Source: a virus
IMG/VR virus record: IMGVR_UViG_3300009320_000137
Span: 1-20,364 of that record
Length of the DNA: 20,364 nt
Reading direction: 5' to 3' (one strand)
The first letter of the stretch is position 1. Each line of letters opens with the position of its first letter. A program made the position numbers and the translations under genes. Positions 1 to 7,061 of the stretch are shown in pieces. The notes below the pieces were generated by a model. The model was not told where the DNA came from. It was given only the letters and a program-made list of their open reading frames with translations, and did no database searches.

Positions 1-1
1 G

Positions 2-412
2 GAAGAATTAACCCAATTCAACCTCACGCAATTCGCGACAGTGTGGGGACCTGGTTTTATCATCCTGGTCGGATTCTTCCTTTTGCTTCGACGGCTCATC
101 GACCGCAGTTTCAGTGTCGCCGGTGAGCTTTTAAAGGGTGCGCGAAAGGACTTCAAGGAGTTTGTAAAAGCGCAGACTGATCAGGCAGGCGCAATGAGCG
201 AGATGGCACTCACCCTGAAGGGGCGCGATGAGTCCGAGCGGGACGAGCATCGCGAAATTCTCATGTGCCTGCGGCTTCAGCAGGGACATTTGGTAGAGAT
301 GCAGAAATCTATAGAGGCGCTGCAAAAGATATATATGGAACAAGTTCGATTCACGCCCGACCGAGTATCGGGTGCGACGAGAAAAGGAGATCAGGATGGG
401 TGTGCGCTTTGA
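2..412 (+). CDS. Mu gp25-like (DUF2730-type) membrane/coiled-coil protein, 5' end outside the window
   Basis: The frame is open to the left edge of the window, so the true start is probably upstream. An in-frame GTG at 41 has no Shine-Dalgarno sequence and would fall directly before the membrane segment. The visible protein has a hydrophobic helix (GFIILVGFFLLL) followed by a charged, probably coiled-coil helical region (about residues 30-105). Function is not known. In Mu-like phages a small protein of this design (DUF2730) lies just before gp26 and gp27, and the two genes that follow fit those positions. Its 3' end overlaps the next start by 17 bases. The family assignment rests mainly on synteny and topology. 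Another possibility is a lysis-related (spanin- or holin-like) membrane protein. Confidence 0.6.
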   Translation, partial: EELTQFNLTQFATVWGPGFIILVGFFLLLRRLIDRSFSVAGELLKGARKDFKEFVKAQTDQAGAMSEMALTLKGRDESERDEHREILMCLRLQQGHLVEMQKSIEALQKIYMEQVRFTPDRVSGATRKGDQDGCAL

Positions 413-689
413 CCCGGAATTTGCCAGGGCCCAAGTGATCGAGCTCCTGTATCAGGAACATCCGGAGTTTACGCCGCGAAAGCTGCTCATTCGCTCGCTG
501 GACACGTTGAATGTGACCCTATCGAACCAGCAGTTCAACTCCGTGGCCACGTATCTGCGCGACAAGGGATACGTGGAATTTCGGGTGAAGAAGCAGGCCG
601 GGCGTGAGGATCATTACGCTTTTCGGCTGACTCCGAAAGGAGTCGATCTTTATGACGGTCACATCACCGACGAGGCGATCGCCCTGTAG
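396..689 (+). CDS. Mu gp26-like small winged-helix protein
   Basis: This is a 97-residue protein starting at ATG 396, chosen because AAGGAG (384-389) sits six bases upstream. A GTG at 372 in the same frame has no comparable site. The sequence reads as a winged helix: a helical N-terminus, a recognition-like stretch (LSNQQFNSVATYLRDKGYVEF, given here only as the segment around residues 45-65) and a wing ending in FRLTPKGVDLYDG. Mu gp26 homologues share this 'new line of lambda-like winged helix' pattern, ending in LTxxGxDxxxG. Their role is unknown, and they always lie between the gp25- and gp27-like genes, as here. DNA binding during packaging is an inference. It is unlikely to be a classical repressor, given its place in the late operon. 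Confidence 0.65.
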   Translation: MGVRFDPEFARAQVIELLYQEHPEFTPRKLLIRSLDTLNVTLSNQQFNSVATYLRDKGYVEFRVKKQAGREDHYAFRLTPKGVDLYDGHITDEAIAL

Positions 690-698
690 GGGACTTCA

Positions 699-1307
699 AT
701 GAAGTCGAAGGCAAGACGACATTTCGCGGTGGACAAGCTTTCGGAGGAGGGGCGGGAGCTGGTGGTGGGCATGCTTTCGGTAGATGTGGGGCGGCGCCCT
801 CCGTACATGGAGATCATCGGCGCCTTGCGGAACAGGACAGGCGAGGAGATATCTCTTTCGTCCCTGTCTCGTTATTACCATGCAATCGTGCTTTCGAGGC
901 TCGAGGAAGAGAAGGAGCACTGGAAGACGATCCGGGAGCTCCAGGAAGCAGTCAAGACGGTTATCCGAGAGGCCCCGGAGAGTGACGCCGAGGAGATCGC
1001 CACGTACCTGGTGAACACGGCGCTCGTGGCGAACAGAGACAAGATCAGCGAGCTAGACATGGATCTGCTGCTTTTCGAGCAGAGAAAACGTGCCCAGCTC
1101 CAGCTCCAGCGCGACAAGCTCGATCTGGGCCACGAGAAGCTCGATCTCGACCGGGAGAAGCTGGCGTTGCTCAAGGCCAGGGCGGATCAGGCGGTGAAGG
1201 AAATCGAGGCGATTGCTCAAAAAAGCAACATTAGCGAGGAATTTTTAAAAGAAGTTCGAGAGCGATGTTATGGGATCATCGAACCAGCCGGCAATACGGC
1301 TAACTGA
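699..1307 (+). CDS. Mu gp27-like protein (DUF3486), probable terminase small subunit
   Basis: The protein has 202 residues and ATG 699 is preceded by AGGGGA. The N-terminal half (about residues 1-70) matches the Mu gp27/DUF3486 pattern: a short basic start, a 'L.EEGRELVVGMLS' helix, then a helix-turn-helix with the SLSSLSRYYH recognition helix. The C-terminal half (about 110-175) is a long charged coiled coil that includes three seven-residue repeats of the type (D/E)KLxLxx. By position directly before the terminase and by the small-terminase layout of an HTH plus an oligomerising helix, it probably recognises phage DNA and recruits the large subunit. That role is inferred from the family. 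It overlaps the terminase start by 38 bases, suggesting translational coupling. Confidence 0.82.
   Translation: MKSKARRHFAVDKLSEEGRELVVGMLSVDVGRRPPYMEIIGALRNRTGEEISLSSLSRYYHAIVLSRLEEEKEHWKTIRELQEAVKTVIREAPESDAEEIATYLVNTALVANRDKISELDMDLLLFEQRKRAQLQLQRDKLDLGHEKLDLDREKLALLKARADQAVKEIEAIAQKSNISEEFLKEVRERCYGIIEPAGNTAN
1113..1175 (+). repeat. Three tandem 21-bp units encoding a coiled-coil heptad
   Basis: Three consecutive 21-base units (1113-1133, 1134-1154, 1155-1175) begin GACAAGCTCGATCT, GAGAAGCTCGATCT and GAGAAGCTGGCGTT. They encode DKLDLGH, EKLDLDR and EKLALLK. The period equals one heptad, so this is the duplicated core of the coiled coil of the gp27-like protein and not a separate element. 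Confidence 0.75.
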
Positions 1308-2697
1308 ATATCAGAAGGACTGGTTTCTGGACAAGAGCCGGTTCAAGATCGGCATGATGTCCAGGCAGGCCGGAAAAAGCTTCGGCACATCCCTGGAGGC
1401 AGTGGATGATTGCATGGAGCGCCGAACGACGTGGGTTCTACTCTCTGCCGGGGAGAGGCAGAGCAAGGAGCTCATCGCCACGGCGGCCATGCACGCAAGG
1501 GCGTACAGCATGGCGATCCAGGAGCTCGACGAAACGTTCAGGGCTGAAAGCACTGAGTACAAGCAGCTCACGATCGCCCTGCCCAACGGCAGCCGGATCA
1601 TCGGGCTCCCGGCGAATCCGAACACAGCCCGAGGCCATTCGGCCAACATCCTGCTCGACGAGTTTGCTTTCCACAAGGACTCGCGTGCGATCTGGCGAGC
1701 CCTGTTTCCTACGGTCACCAGGGGCTTCAAGCTCCGGATCATAAGCACACCCCAGGGGAAGAAGAACAAATTTTATGATTTGTGGTCCACGGGCGAGAAG
1801 TACAGCAAGCACCGTGTCGACATATACGACGCTGTGAGGGGCGGGCTCGAGCTCAAGGACGAAGAGGGTCGACCGAGCACACCTGAAGATCTGAGAGCAG
1901 CCCTCAACGATGAAGAGGGCTGGGCACAGGAATATCTACTCGAGTTCCTTGACGAGGTCTCGGCCTTCCTGACTTACGATTTGATCTCGACAGTTGAGCA
2001 CCCGCAGGTCCACACCACGCCTTATTGGGTGGAGCTGCTCGTGGAGTCGGCCAAGAGAGCACACGAGGAGTACCTGAGATCGAAGATCGATCCGGGCGTG
2101 GACTACGAGGAAATCTTTGACGGTGTGGAGTTTCAGGGGGATCTCCACCTCGGGATGGACATCGGCCGAAAACGGGACCTCTCGGTGATCTGGCTCGACC
2201 GTGTGGTGGATCGAATCGCATGGACGGAGGCCGTGATCGAGTTGTCAAAGTGTCCATTTTTTATACAGAAGAAGGTGCTCTGGGGACTTCTCGGGCTGCC
2301 GGGAATGCGGCGGGGCTGCATCGACGAGACCGGGATCGGGGCTCAGCTCGCAGAGGAGGCGATCGAGCGGTTCGGCGAGCACATGGTCGAGGGTATCACC
2401 TTCACCAATGCGAACAAGGAAGTGCTGGCCGGAGGGCTGAAGACGAGCATCGAGGACCAGGCGTGCCGGATCCCGGTGGCCCGGACAGTGAGAGACAGCC
2501 TTCACTCGATCAAGAGATTCCAGACGCCCACGGGGCATTTCCGGTTCGACGCCGAAAGGACCGAAGCCACGGGACATGCGGATCACTTTTGGGCCAAGGC
2601 CCTTTCGACCCATGCGAATTCCGGAAGCTTTGTGGGCAAAGCTGATTACTTGAGCATAGGAAAGAGGCGTATGGCCTCTATACGTGGGACCTACTGA
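1270..2697 (+). CDS. Terminase large subunit (Mu gp28-like)
   Basis: This 475-residue protein is the ATP-driven DNA packaging motor and headful nuclease. The ATPase domain shows a Walker A-like loop SRQAGKS (residues 31-37), Walker B ILLDEF (127-132) and the coupling motif ISTPQG (158-163). The C-terminal RNase H-fold nuclease has GMDIGRKRD (D297), CIDETGIG (D352) and HADHFWAKA (D438), the three acidic positions expected for metal binding. The length is somewhat shorter than Mu gp28 but complete. ATG 1270 has only a weak ribosome site and overlaps the gp27-like gene, so coupled translation is likely. Its stop overlaps the next start as TGATG. Confidence 0.93.
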   Translation: MGSSNQPAIRLTEYQKDWFLDKSRFKIGMMSRQAGKSFGTSLEAVDDCMERRTTWVLLSAGERQSKELIATAAMHARAYSMAIQELDETFRAESTEYKQLTIALPNGSRIIGLPANPNTARGHSANILLDEFAFHKDSRAIWRALFPTVTRGFKLRIISTPQGKKNKFYDLWSTGEKYSKHRVDIYDAVRGGLELKDEEGRPSTPEDLRAALNDEEGWAQEYLLEFLDEVSAFLTYDLISTVEHPQVHTTPYWVELLVESAKRAHEEYLRSKIDPGVDYEEIFDGVEFQGDLHLGMDIGRKRDLSVIWLDRVVDRIAWTEAVIELSKCPFFIQKKVLWGLLGLPGMRRGCIDETGIGAQLAEEAIERFGEHMVEGITFTNANKEVLAGGLKTSIEDQACRIPVARTVRDSLHSIKRFQTPTGHFRFDAERTEATGHADHFWAKALSTHANSGSFVGKADYLSIGKRRMASIRGTY

Positions 2698-4994
2698 TGA
2701 CCCAAGAAAAAGCTACACGGCCCTCGCGGCCCAGGTCGGAGAAGGGCAGTCGATATCGAGGCCGGAAACCGAACCGGAATAAATCCCGGGCCCGTAATTC
2801 CGGGGACAAGCGGCGTAAGAAGCCGAACCTCCGGGAGGTGGCGGTCGTCTCCATATCCGATCGCTACAGCTCGTACCCGACGAGCGGACTCACACCGGAA
2901 AAGCTTGCTCTAGTGATCCGGGAGGCCAACGCCGGGTATTACACCCGGCTCATGGAGATTTATCAGGAGGTCCTGGAGAAGGACACGCACATCAAATCCC
3001 AGCTCAACACCCGGTACCTGGCAGTGACCGGGAAGCCCTGGGCGATCAAGGAAGCGAGCGACGATCCCCTCGACATGGAGATCGCCTATGCGGTGCGCGA
3101 GGGATTCAACTACATCGACCGATTTCGCACCGGGATCAGGGATCTGCTGGATGCGATCGCCAAGGCGTGGGCGGCCAGCGAGGTCATGTGGGAGTGGGTG
3201 AATACGGAGAACTCGAACGGAGGAGCCGTGGAGCGCGTCTATCCCTGGGCGATCAAGGCCCGGCCGCAGATAAAGTTCACGATGGATGAACAGGAGAATT
3301 TCCGGCTTCTCACGAAGACTAACCGGGTCAGGGGAGAGGCGATTCCGGATCGCAAGTTCATCTTCCACAGCCTGCCGGAACAAGGAAGCCTTCTTCGGGC
3401 CGGCGTGCTGAGAACGTTGCTTTGGCTCTTTCTCTTTAAAAACTACACGATCAAAGACTGGGTGAGCTTCGTGGAGGTCTACGGTCAGCCCTATCGAGTT
3501 GGGAAATACCCGGTGGGCGCCGGCGAGGAATACAAGGATGTGCTCACGCAGGCTGTGATCGGGATCGCCACGGACGCCGGGGCCGTGATTCCGCAGAACA
3601 TGGAGATCGAGTTCAAGGAAGTGAATCGGACCGGATCGGTGCAGGCTTATGAGCGGTTCGCCGGATTCTGCAATGCCGAGATCTCCAAGATCATCCTGGG
3701 CCAGACGCTCACGAGCGATGTGGGCCGGGGCGGAGGAGGAGCTTATGCCCTGGGCAAGGTTCATGCAGAGGTGCGCCAGGACATCCTCGAAGCCGATTGC
3801 GTCGACTTGGAAGATACGCTCAACAGCACGCTCGTGGTGTGGATCACTGAGTTCAACTTCGGCAGCCAGGTCCGGTACCCGGAATTCAAGATCTTCTGCG
3901 AGCCCGAGGAGGACCTCAAGGTCCTGGCCGAGACCCACAAGACGGTGATCGTGGACATGGGCCTGCCGGTGGCCAAGGATTTTCTCTATGAGAAGTACAA
4001 CATTCCCCGGCCGGCCGAGGGGGAGGAGCTCCTCGAGTTGCCGACCGGGGGGACTGATCCTTTGATGGCCAGGCGGCGAACTGCTTCCCCGATCGCTTCG
4101 GCGCGGGGCGTTCAGGACGATGATACAGCCGATCAGCGCACCCTCTGGGAGAGCGCCACTCGGGAGGGCATAGAAGCTTTCAAGCAGATCCTCGAGGCGA
4201 TCGAGGCCGAGAGCGACGATGACCTGGTCAGTGAGGTTCCGGAGGCGGTTCTTTCGAATCTTGCCGAGCTTCTCTTCCGCACGATCATCACCGGCAAGCT
4301 CCTGGGCGAGGCGCATGTGTATAGCGAAATTAAGGAGGTGAAGCTCACGCAGAACGTGCGGGAGTTTCCGACGATCAAGCCCCTGACGCCGCAGGAGGCA
4401 CTGGAGTATTTCAAGGCGAAGATTCCTGTGTGGCCCGAGGCATACGAGAAGCTGGCCGAGGCGGACCGGCCGCTGGCGTTCAAAGTGGCCGGGGTAACGA
4501 GCCAGACGCTCATCGACCGGCTGCATGAGAGTCTCACAAAGGCGATGGCCGAGGGCGAGAGCTTTAGGACGTGGAGAGAGGGGATCGATGAGCTCTTCGA
4601 TCGGTACGGCTATACAGAGCTCGATCCTCACCACATCAAAAACATCTTCACCACGAACGTGCTTGCAGCCTATAGCGTGGGCCGCTACGAGAAGCTCCAC
4701 GATCCGGAGATCGAGGATCTGATTCCGTATTTCAGGTACTGGTCGGCCCGGCAGCCGACTACACGGCCGAATCATTTGGCCATGCACGGGGTCCTGGTGA
4801 GTCGCCATCATCCGGTCTGGAAGAAGTGGTGGCCGCTCAACGGGTACCAGTGCAAGTGCCGGGTCACGGGGGCCACGGAGCGCCAGAAAGAGCGCTGGGG
4901 AATCAAGGAGCCGCCGCCCTTTGTCGAGCCGGATCCGGGCTGGGCCGGATCGCCTGGCACGCTCACGCAAGAGCAGATTTTCGGGGTGAAATAA
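2697..4994 (+). CDS. Portal protein (DUF935, Mu gp29) fused to a gp30/SPP1 gp7-like head morphogenesis domain
   Basis: This is a single uninterrupted 765-residue frame. Residues 1-45 form a very basic, low-complexity extension. About 55-460 is the DUF935 portal (gp29-type), including the YGQPYRVGKY motif and the ILGQTLTSD..GGGAYALGKVH segment conserved in that family. After a linker and a helical region (about 480-640), residues 645-730 match the Mu gp30/SPP1 gp7 head morphogenesis (minor head) domain: IFTTNVLAAYSVGRY, RPNHLAMHGVL and a final NGYQCKCR motif. In Mu the portal and gp30 are separate genes. Here no stop or frameshift separates them. The portal forms the ring through which DNA enters, and gp30-type proteins associate with it inside the procapsid. 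The ATG overlaps the terminase stop (TGATG). Confidence 0.9.
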   Translation: MTQEKATRPSRPRSEKGSRYRGRKPNRNKSRARNSGDKRRKKPNLREVAVVSISDRYSSYPTSGLTPEKLALVIREANAGYYTRLMEIYQEVLEKDTHIKSQLNTRYLAVTGKPWAIKEASDDPLDMEIAYAVREGFNYIDRFRTGIRDLLDAIAKAWAASEVMWEWVNTENSNGGAVERVYPWAIKARPQIKFTMDEQENFRLLTKTNRVRGEAIPDRKFIFHSLPEQGSLLRAGVLRTLLWLFLFKNYTIKDWVSFVEVYGQPYRVGKYPVGAGEEYKDVLTQAVIGIATDAGAVIPQNMEIEFKEVNRTGSVQAYERFAGFCNAEISKIILGQTLTSDVGRGGGGAYALGKVHAEVRQDILEADCVDLEDTLNSTLVVWITEFNFGSQVRYPEFKIFCEPEEDLKVLAETHKTVIVDMGLPVAKDFLYEKYNIPRPAEGEELLELPTGGTDPLMARRRTASPIASARGVQDDDTADQRTLWESATREGIEAFKQILEAIEAESDDDLVSEVPEAVLSNLAELLFRTIITGKLLGEAHVYSEIKEVKLTQNVREFPTIKPLTPQEALEYFKAKIPVWPEAYEKLAEADRPLAFKVAGVTSQTLIDRLHESLTKAMAEGESFRTWREGIDELFDRYGYTELDPHHIKNIFTTNVLAAYSVGRYEKLHDPEIEDLIPYFRYWSARQPTTRPNHLAMHGVLVSRHHPVWKKWWPLNGYQCKCRVTGATERQKERWGIKEPPPFVEPDPGWAGSPGTLTQEQIFGVK

Positions 4995-5057
4995 GCGTCA
5001 GAACGCCGTGACCCGAGAGGTAATGGAAAGGGTCAGGAGAGATTGAAAAGCCCGCCA

Positions 5058-5094
5058 CAGGGCCAGGACGGCCCTGGAAAGGCTCGAATTCGAG
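5058..5094 (+). other. Two inverted repeats in the leader of the protease gene
   Basis: The 112-base gap before the protease gene holds a perfect 7-bp stem, CAGGGCC (5058-5064) with GGCCCTG (5070-5076) and loop AGGAC. It also holds a 12-base palindrome CTCGAATTCGAG (5083-5094) that touches the GAGGGA ribosome site (5092-5097). Neither stem is followed by a T tract, so this does not look like an intrinsic terminator. RNA processing or control of protease translation is possible but unproven. Confidence 0.5.
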
Positions 5095-5106
5095 GGACAC
5101 GAGACA

Positions 5107-6498
5107 ATGCCATTGACCACGGAAGAAGCCAGGCGCCGGCAGGAAGATCGGGCCGGCAAATACAAAATCGAGATTAAAGAAGGCGGTCACGTCACCAAGG
5201 CGGCCGAATGCACTCATCTCAACGATGACGAATTCGCCGATCCGGTGAATTACCGCTGTCCCATTGACCAAGCCCACATTCGAGCGGCTGCGAGGTACTG
5301 GGGAAAGGAGGAGAACAGGGCTCTATATACAGAGGCCGAACAGGCGATCGTCACGGAGCGAATCGATGAAGCGTTCAAGCGCTTTAAAGTAGGGCCGTAC
5401 AGTGAGAACTCAGCCATGGGACCCTCGGTGCCTTTTGCGCAAGGCGAAGGCGAGTCCCCACGCGAAATCCAGCTCTGCCCCCTTGGCTATCATTACCGGG
5501 GAAGCCGGCCCTTCTATCTCGCTTCGGAAGATATACCGACGATCATAGCCAACTTCGAGGAATGGCCTCCGGACGTGCCAATCGATTATGAGCACGGCAC
5601 CCACAGGCAGGGCGAACAGGGGCTCAAGGCGCCGGCTGCCGGCTGGATCGGCAGGCTCATTGACGGAGGCGACAGGGGGCTACTGGCAGAGGTTACAGAA
5701 TGGACGCCGGAAGGTGCTGATCACGTGCTCGATAAGGAATATCGCTACGTCTCCCCGGTATTTCTCCTGGACGAGAATGAGCACGCCATGGATCTGTTGA
5801 GCGTCGGCCTCACGAATATCCCAGGGACACCCATAAATCCGGTGATGAACCGGAAAAATCAAAACCAGAAGGAGATGCAAATGGAAGAGTTAATCAAGAA
5901 ACTTCGAACTCTCTTCGGCTTGAATGACCAGGCCGGGGAGGATGACATTTACAAGTCGGCCGAGACGAGTATGAACCGGATGGACCCGGTTCGCAAGGAG
6001 CTGGGTTTGGCCGATGACGCGGCCGACGAGCAGGTGCTCGAAGCGATCAAGGTGAGTGCTAACCGGATCGCGCATCCGGAAGTGCTCAAGCTTCTCAAGC
6101 TCGATGACAAGGCCGGTGTGGCCGAAGTCACCGGCAAAATTGTTACTCTCCAGAACGCAAGCGAAAACCGGGGGGATGTGGGCACCCGGATCGAGCAGCT
6201 CGAGAAGGACGCCAAGGAGCGGCGCCGTGATGAGCTCGTGGACCGGGCCAAGAAGGAGGGGAAGATCACGGCAAATCAGCTCGACTGGGCCAAGAAGATG
6301 GCCGAGGACGATCCCAAGGGATTCGAGAAGTTCCTCGAATCGGCCCCTGTGGTCGTAAACACCCGCGAGCTCGGCAACGAGAACGCGGACACAGGCAGTG
6401 GGGATGCTCTGATAGATGAGGGCCAGGCATCGGTCAACCGGCAACTCGGCATCACGGACGAGGTCTTTAAGAAGCACAACACACCGGCCACGGCCTGA
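5107..6498 (+). CDS. Head maturation protease with C-terminal scaffold (Mu gpI/gp32-like)
   Basis: This 463-residue protein has three parts. Residues about 30-97 (ECTHLNDDEFADPVNYRCPI and a helical tail) resemble a small accessory domain (DUF6582-like, by eye) seen next to phage capsid proteases. Residues about 115-250 are the Mu I protease: IQLCPLGYHYRG, VPIDYEHG (H163), PAAGWIG, EYRYVSPVF (S216) and LTNIPGTPINPV. H163 and S216 are the likely catalytic pair for a procapsid serine protease, by family analogy. Residues 259-463 are helical, acidic and scaffold-like, ending in a capsid-binding-type helix RQLGITDEVFKKHN. It lies directly before the decoration and capsid genes. ATG 5107 is preceded by GAGGGA. 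Confidence 0.88.
   Translation: MPLTTEEARRRQEDRAGKYKIEIKEGGHVTKAAECTHLNDDEFADPVNYRCPIDQAHIRAAARYWGKEENRALYTEAEQAIVTERIDEAFKRFKVGPYSENSAMGPSVPFAQGEGESPREIQLCPLGYHYRGSRPFYLASEDIPTIIANFEEWPPDVPIDYEHGTHRQGEQGLKAPAAGWIGRLIDGGDRGLLAEVTEWTPEGADHVLDKEYRYVSPVFLLDENEHAMDLLSVGLTNIPGTPINPVMNRKNQNQKEMQMEELIKKLRTLFGLNDQAGEDDIYKSAETSMNRMDPVRKELGLADDAADEQVLEAIKVSANRIAHPEVLKLLKLDDKAGVAEVTGKIVTLQNASENRGDVGTRIEQLEKDAKERRRDELVDRAKKEGKITANQLDWAKKMAEDDPKGFEKFLESAPVVVNTRELGNENADTGSGDALIDEGQASVNRQLGITDEVFKKHNTPATA
5869..5874 (+). promoter_or_regulatory. Internal ribosome binding site for the nested scaffold
   Basis: AAGGAG lies inside the protease gene, six bases before the in-frame ATG at 5881. It is better than the ribosome site of the full-length gene at 5092-5097. 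It sits in an A-rich, apparently unstructured stretch at the junction between the protease and scaffold domains. Confidence 0.75.
5881..6498 (+). CDS. Nested in-frame scaffold protein (Mu gpZ-like)
   Basis: An internal start at ATG 5881 (residue 259 of the protease) would give a 205-residue protein identical to the C-terminal part of the protease gene. ATG 5875 is in frame two codons earlier but lies too close to the ribosome site. The product is charged and helical: MEELIKKLRTLFGL start, coiled-coil section RIEQLEKDAKERRRDEL, and a C-terminal helix QLGITDEVF. Mu makes its scaffold Z in this way from gene I. The role here is to shape the procapsid and then be degraded by the protease. The strong ribosome site exactly at the domain boundary is direct evidence, and expression is inferred. 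Confidence 0.78.
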   Translation: MEELIKKLRTLFGLNDQAGEDDIYKSAETSMNRMDPVRKELGLADDAADEQVLEAIKVSANRIAHPEVLKLLKLDDKAGVAEVTGKIVTLQNASENRGDVGTRIEQLEKDAKERRRDELVDRAKKEGKITANQLDWAKKMAEDDPKGFEKFLESAPVVVNTRELGNENADTGSGDALIDEGQASVNRQLGITDEVFKKHNTPATA

Positions 6499-6599
6499 GT
6501 GCCGGAGCGGCAAGAGAACGACGAAGAGAGCGGAGAAGAAGCGAGGGGAGCCGGAAAGCAGTCAAGCACTGAAGAATAACGCGAAAGGAGAAAATAACA

Positions 6600-6998
6600 A
6601 TGGCACTCACTGCAGATCGAAATACCAAACGGAAGGACGGCGAGCTCATCACCGGAAAGATGGCCGCCTCCGAGATGATCTACCAGGGGGCCCTGTGCAT
6701 GTTCGACGGCGGCTACGTGAAGAACGGAGCCGAAGCGGCAAGCAAGGTCGTGGCCGGCGTGGCCGAAGCCCAGGTGGACAACTCGGCCGGCGAAGACGGG
6801 GATCTCACGATCACCCTGCGCCGGAAGAAGATGTTCCTGTTCGCCAACAGCTCCACGAACGCCCTGGACCAGACCCACGTGGGCGGCCCCTGCTACATCG
6901 AGGACGAGGAGACCGTGAGCTCCAACTCCACGGACACCACGGAGGCCGGAACGGTCATCGAGGTCACCTCGGAAGGAGTGTGGGTCCACATCCCGTAG
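6600..6998 (+). CDS. Capsid cement/decoration protein
   Basis: This 132-residue protein starts at ATG 6600 after AAAGGAG (6584-6590). It begins ALTADRNTKRKDGEL and contains GVAEAQVDNSAGEDGDLTITLRR and CYIEDEETV..., ending in EVTSEGVWVHIP. This is the typical all-beta pattern of capsid cement proteins (DUF2190-like) found between scaffold and major capsid genes. Such proteins coat and stabilise the expanded shell. Classical Mu has no gene at this place, so it is an accessory head gene for a Mu-type layout. The preceding 100-base gap holds only a small stem just after the protease stop (TGCCG/CGGCA, 6500-6512). Confidence 0.8.
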   Translation: MALTADRNTKRKDGELITGKMAASEMIYQGALCMFDGGYVKNGAEAASKVVAGVAEAQVDNSAGEDGDLTITLRRKKMFLFANSSTNALDQTHVGGPCYIEDEETVSSNSTDTTEAGTVIEVTSEGVWVHIP

Positions 6999-7061
6999 CG
7001 GCATGAGGGAACACGGTTTTCACTGACTACTGACTGTAATTTCACAAGGGAGGAAATCACC

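Noticed and set aside
372-395. GTG 372 as start of the gp26-like gene
   Set aside because: ATG 396 has AAGGAG at the right distance. The GTG would extend the overlap with no support.
2910-4970. A 686-residue open frame on the - strand, antisense to the portal gene
   Set aside because: It mirrors the portal codons in a GC-rich gene, is rich in R, L, H and D without recognisable motifs, and has no ribosome site. The portal frame has clear family motifs.
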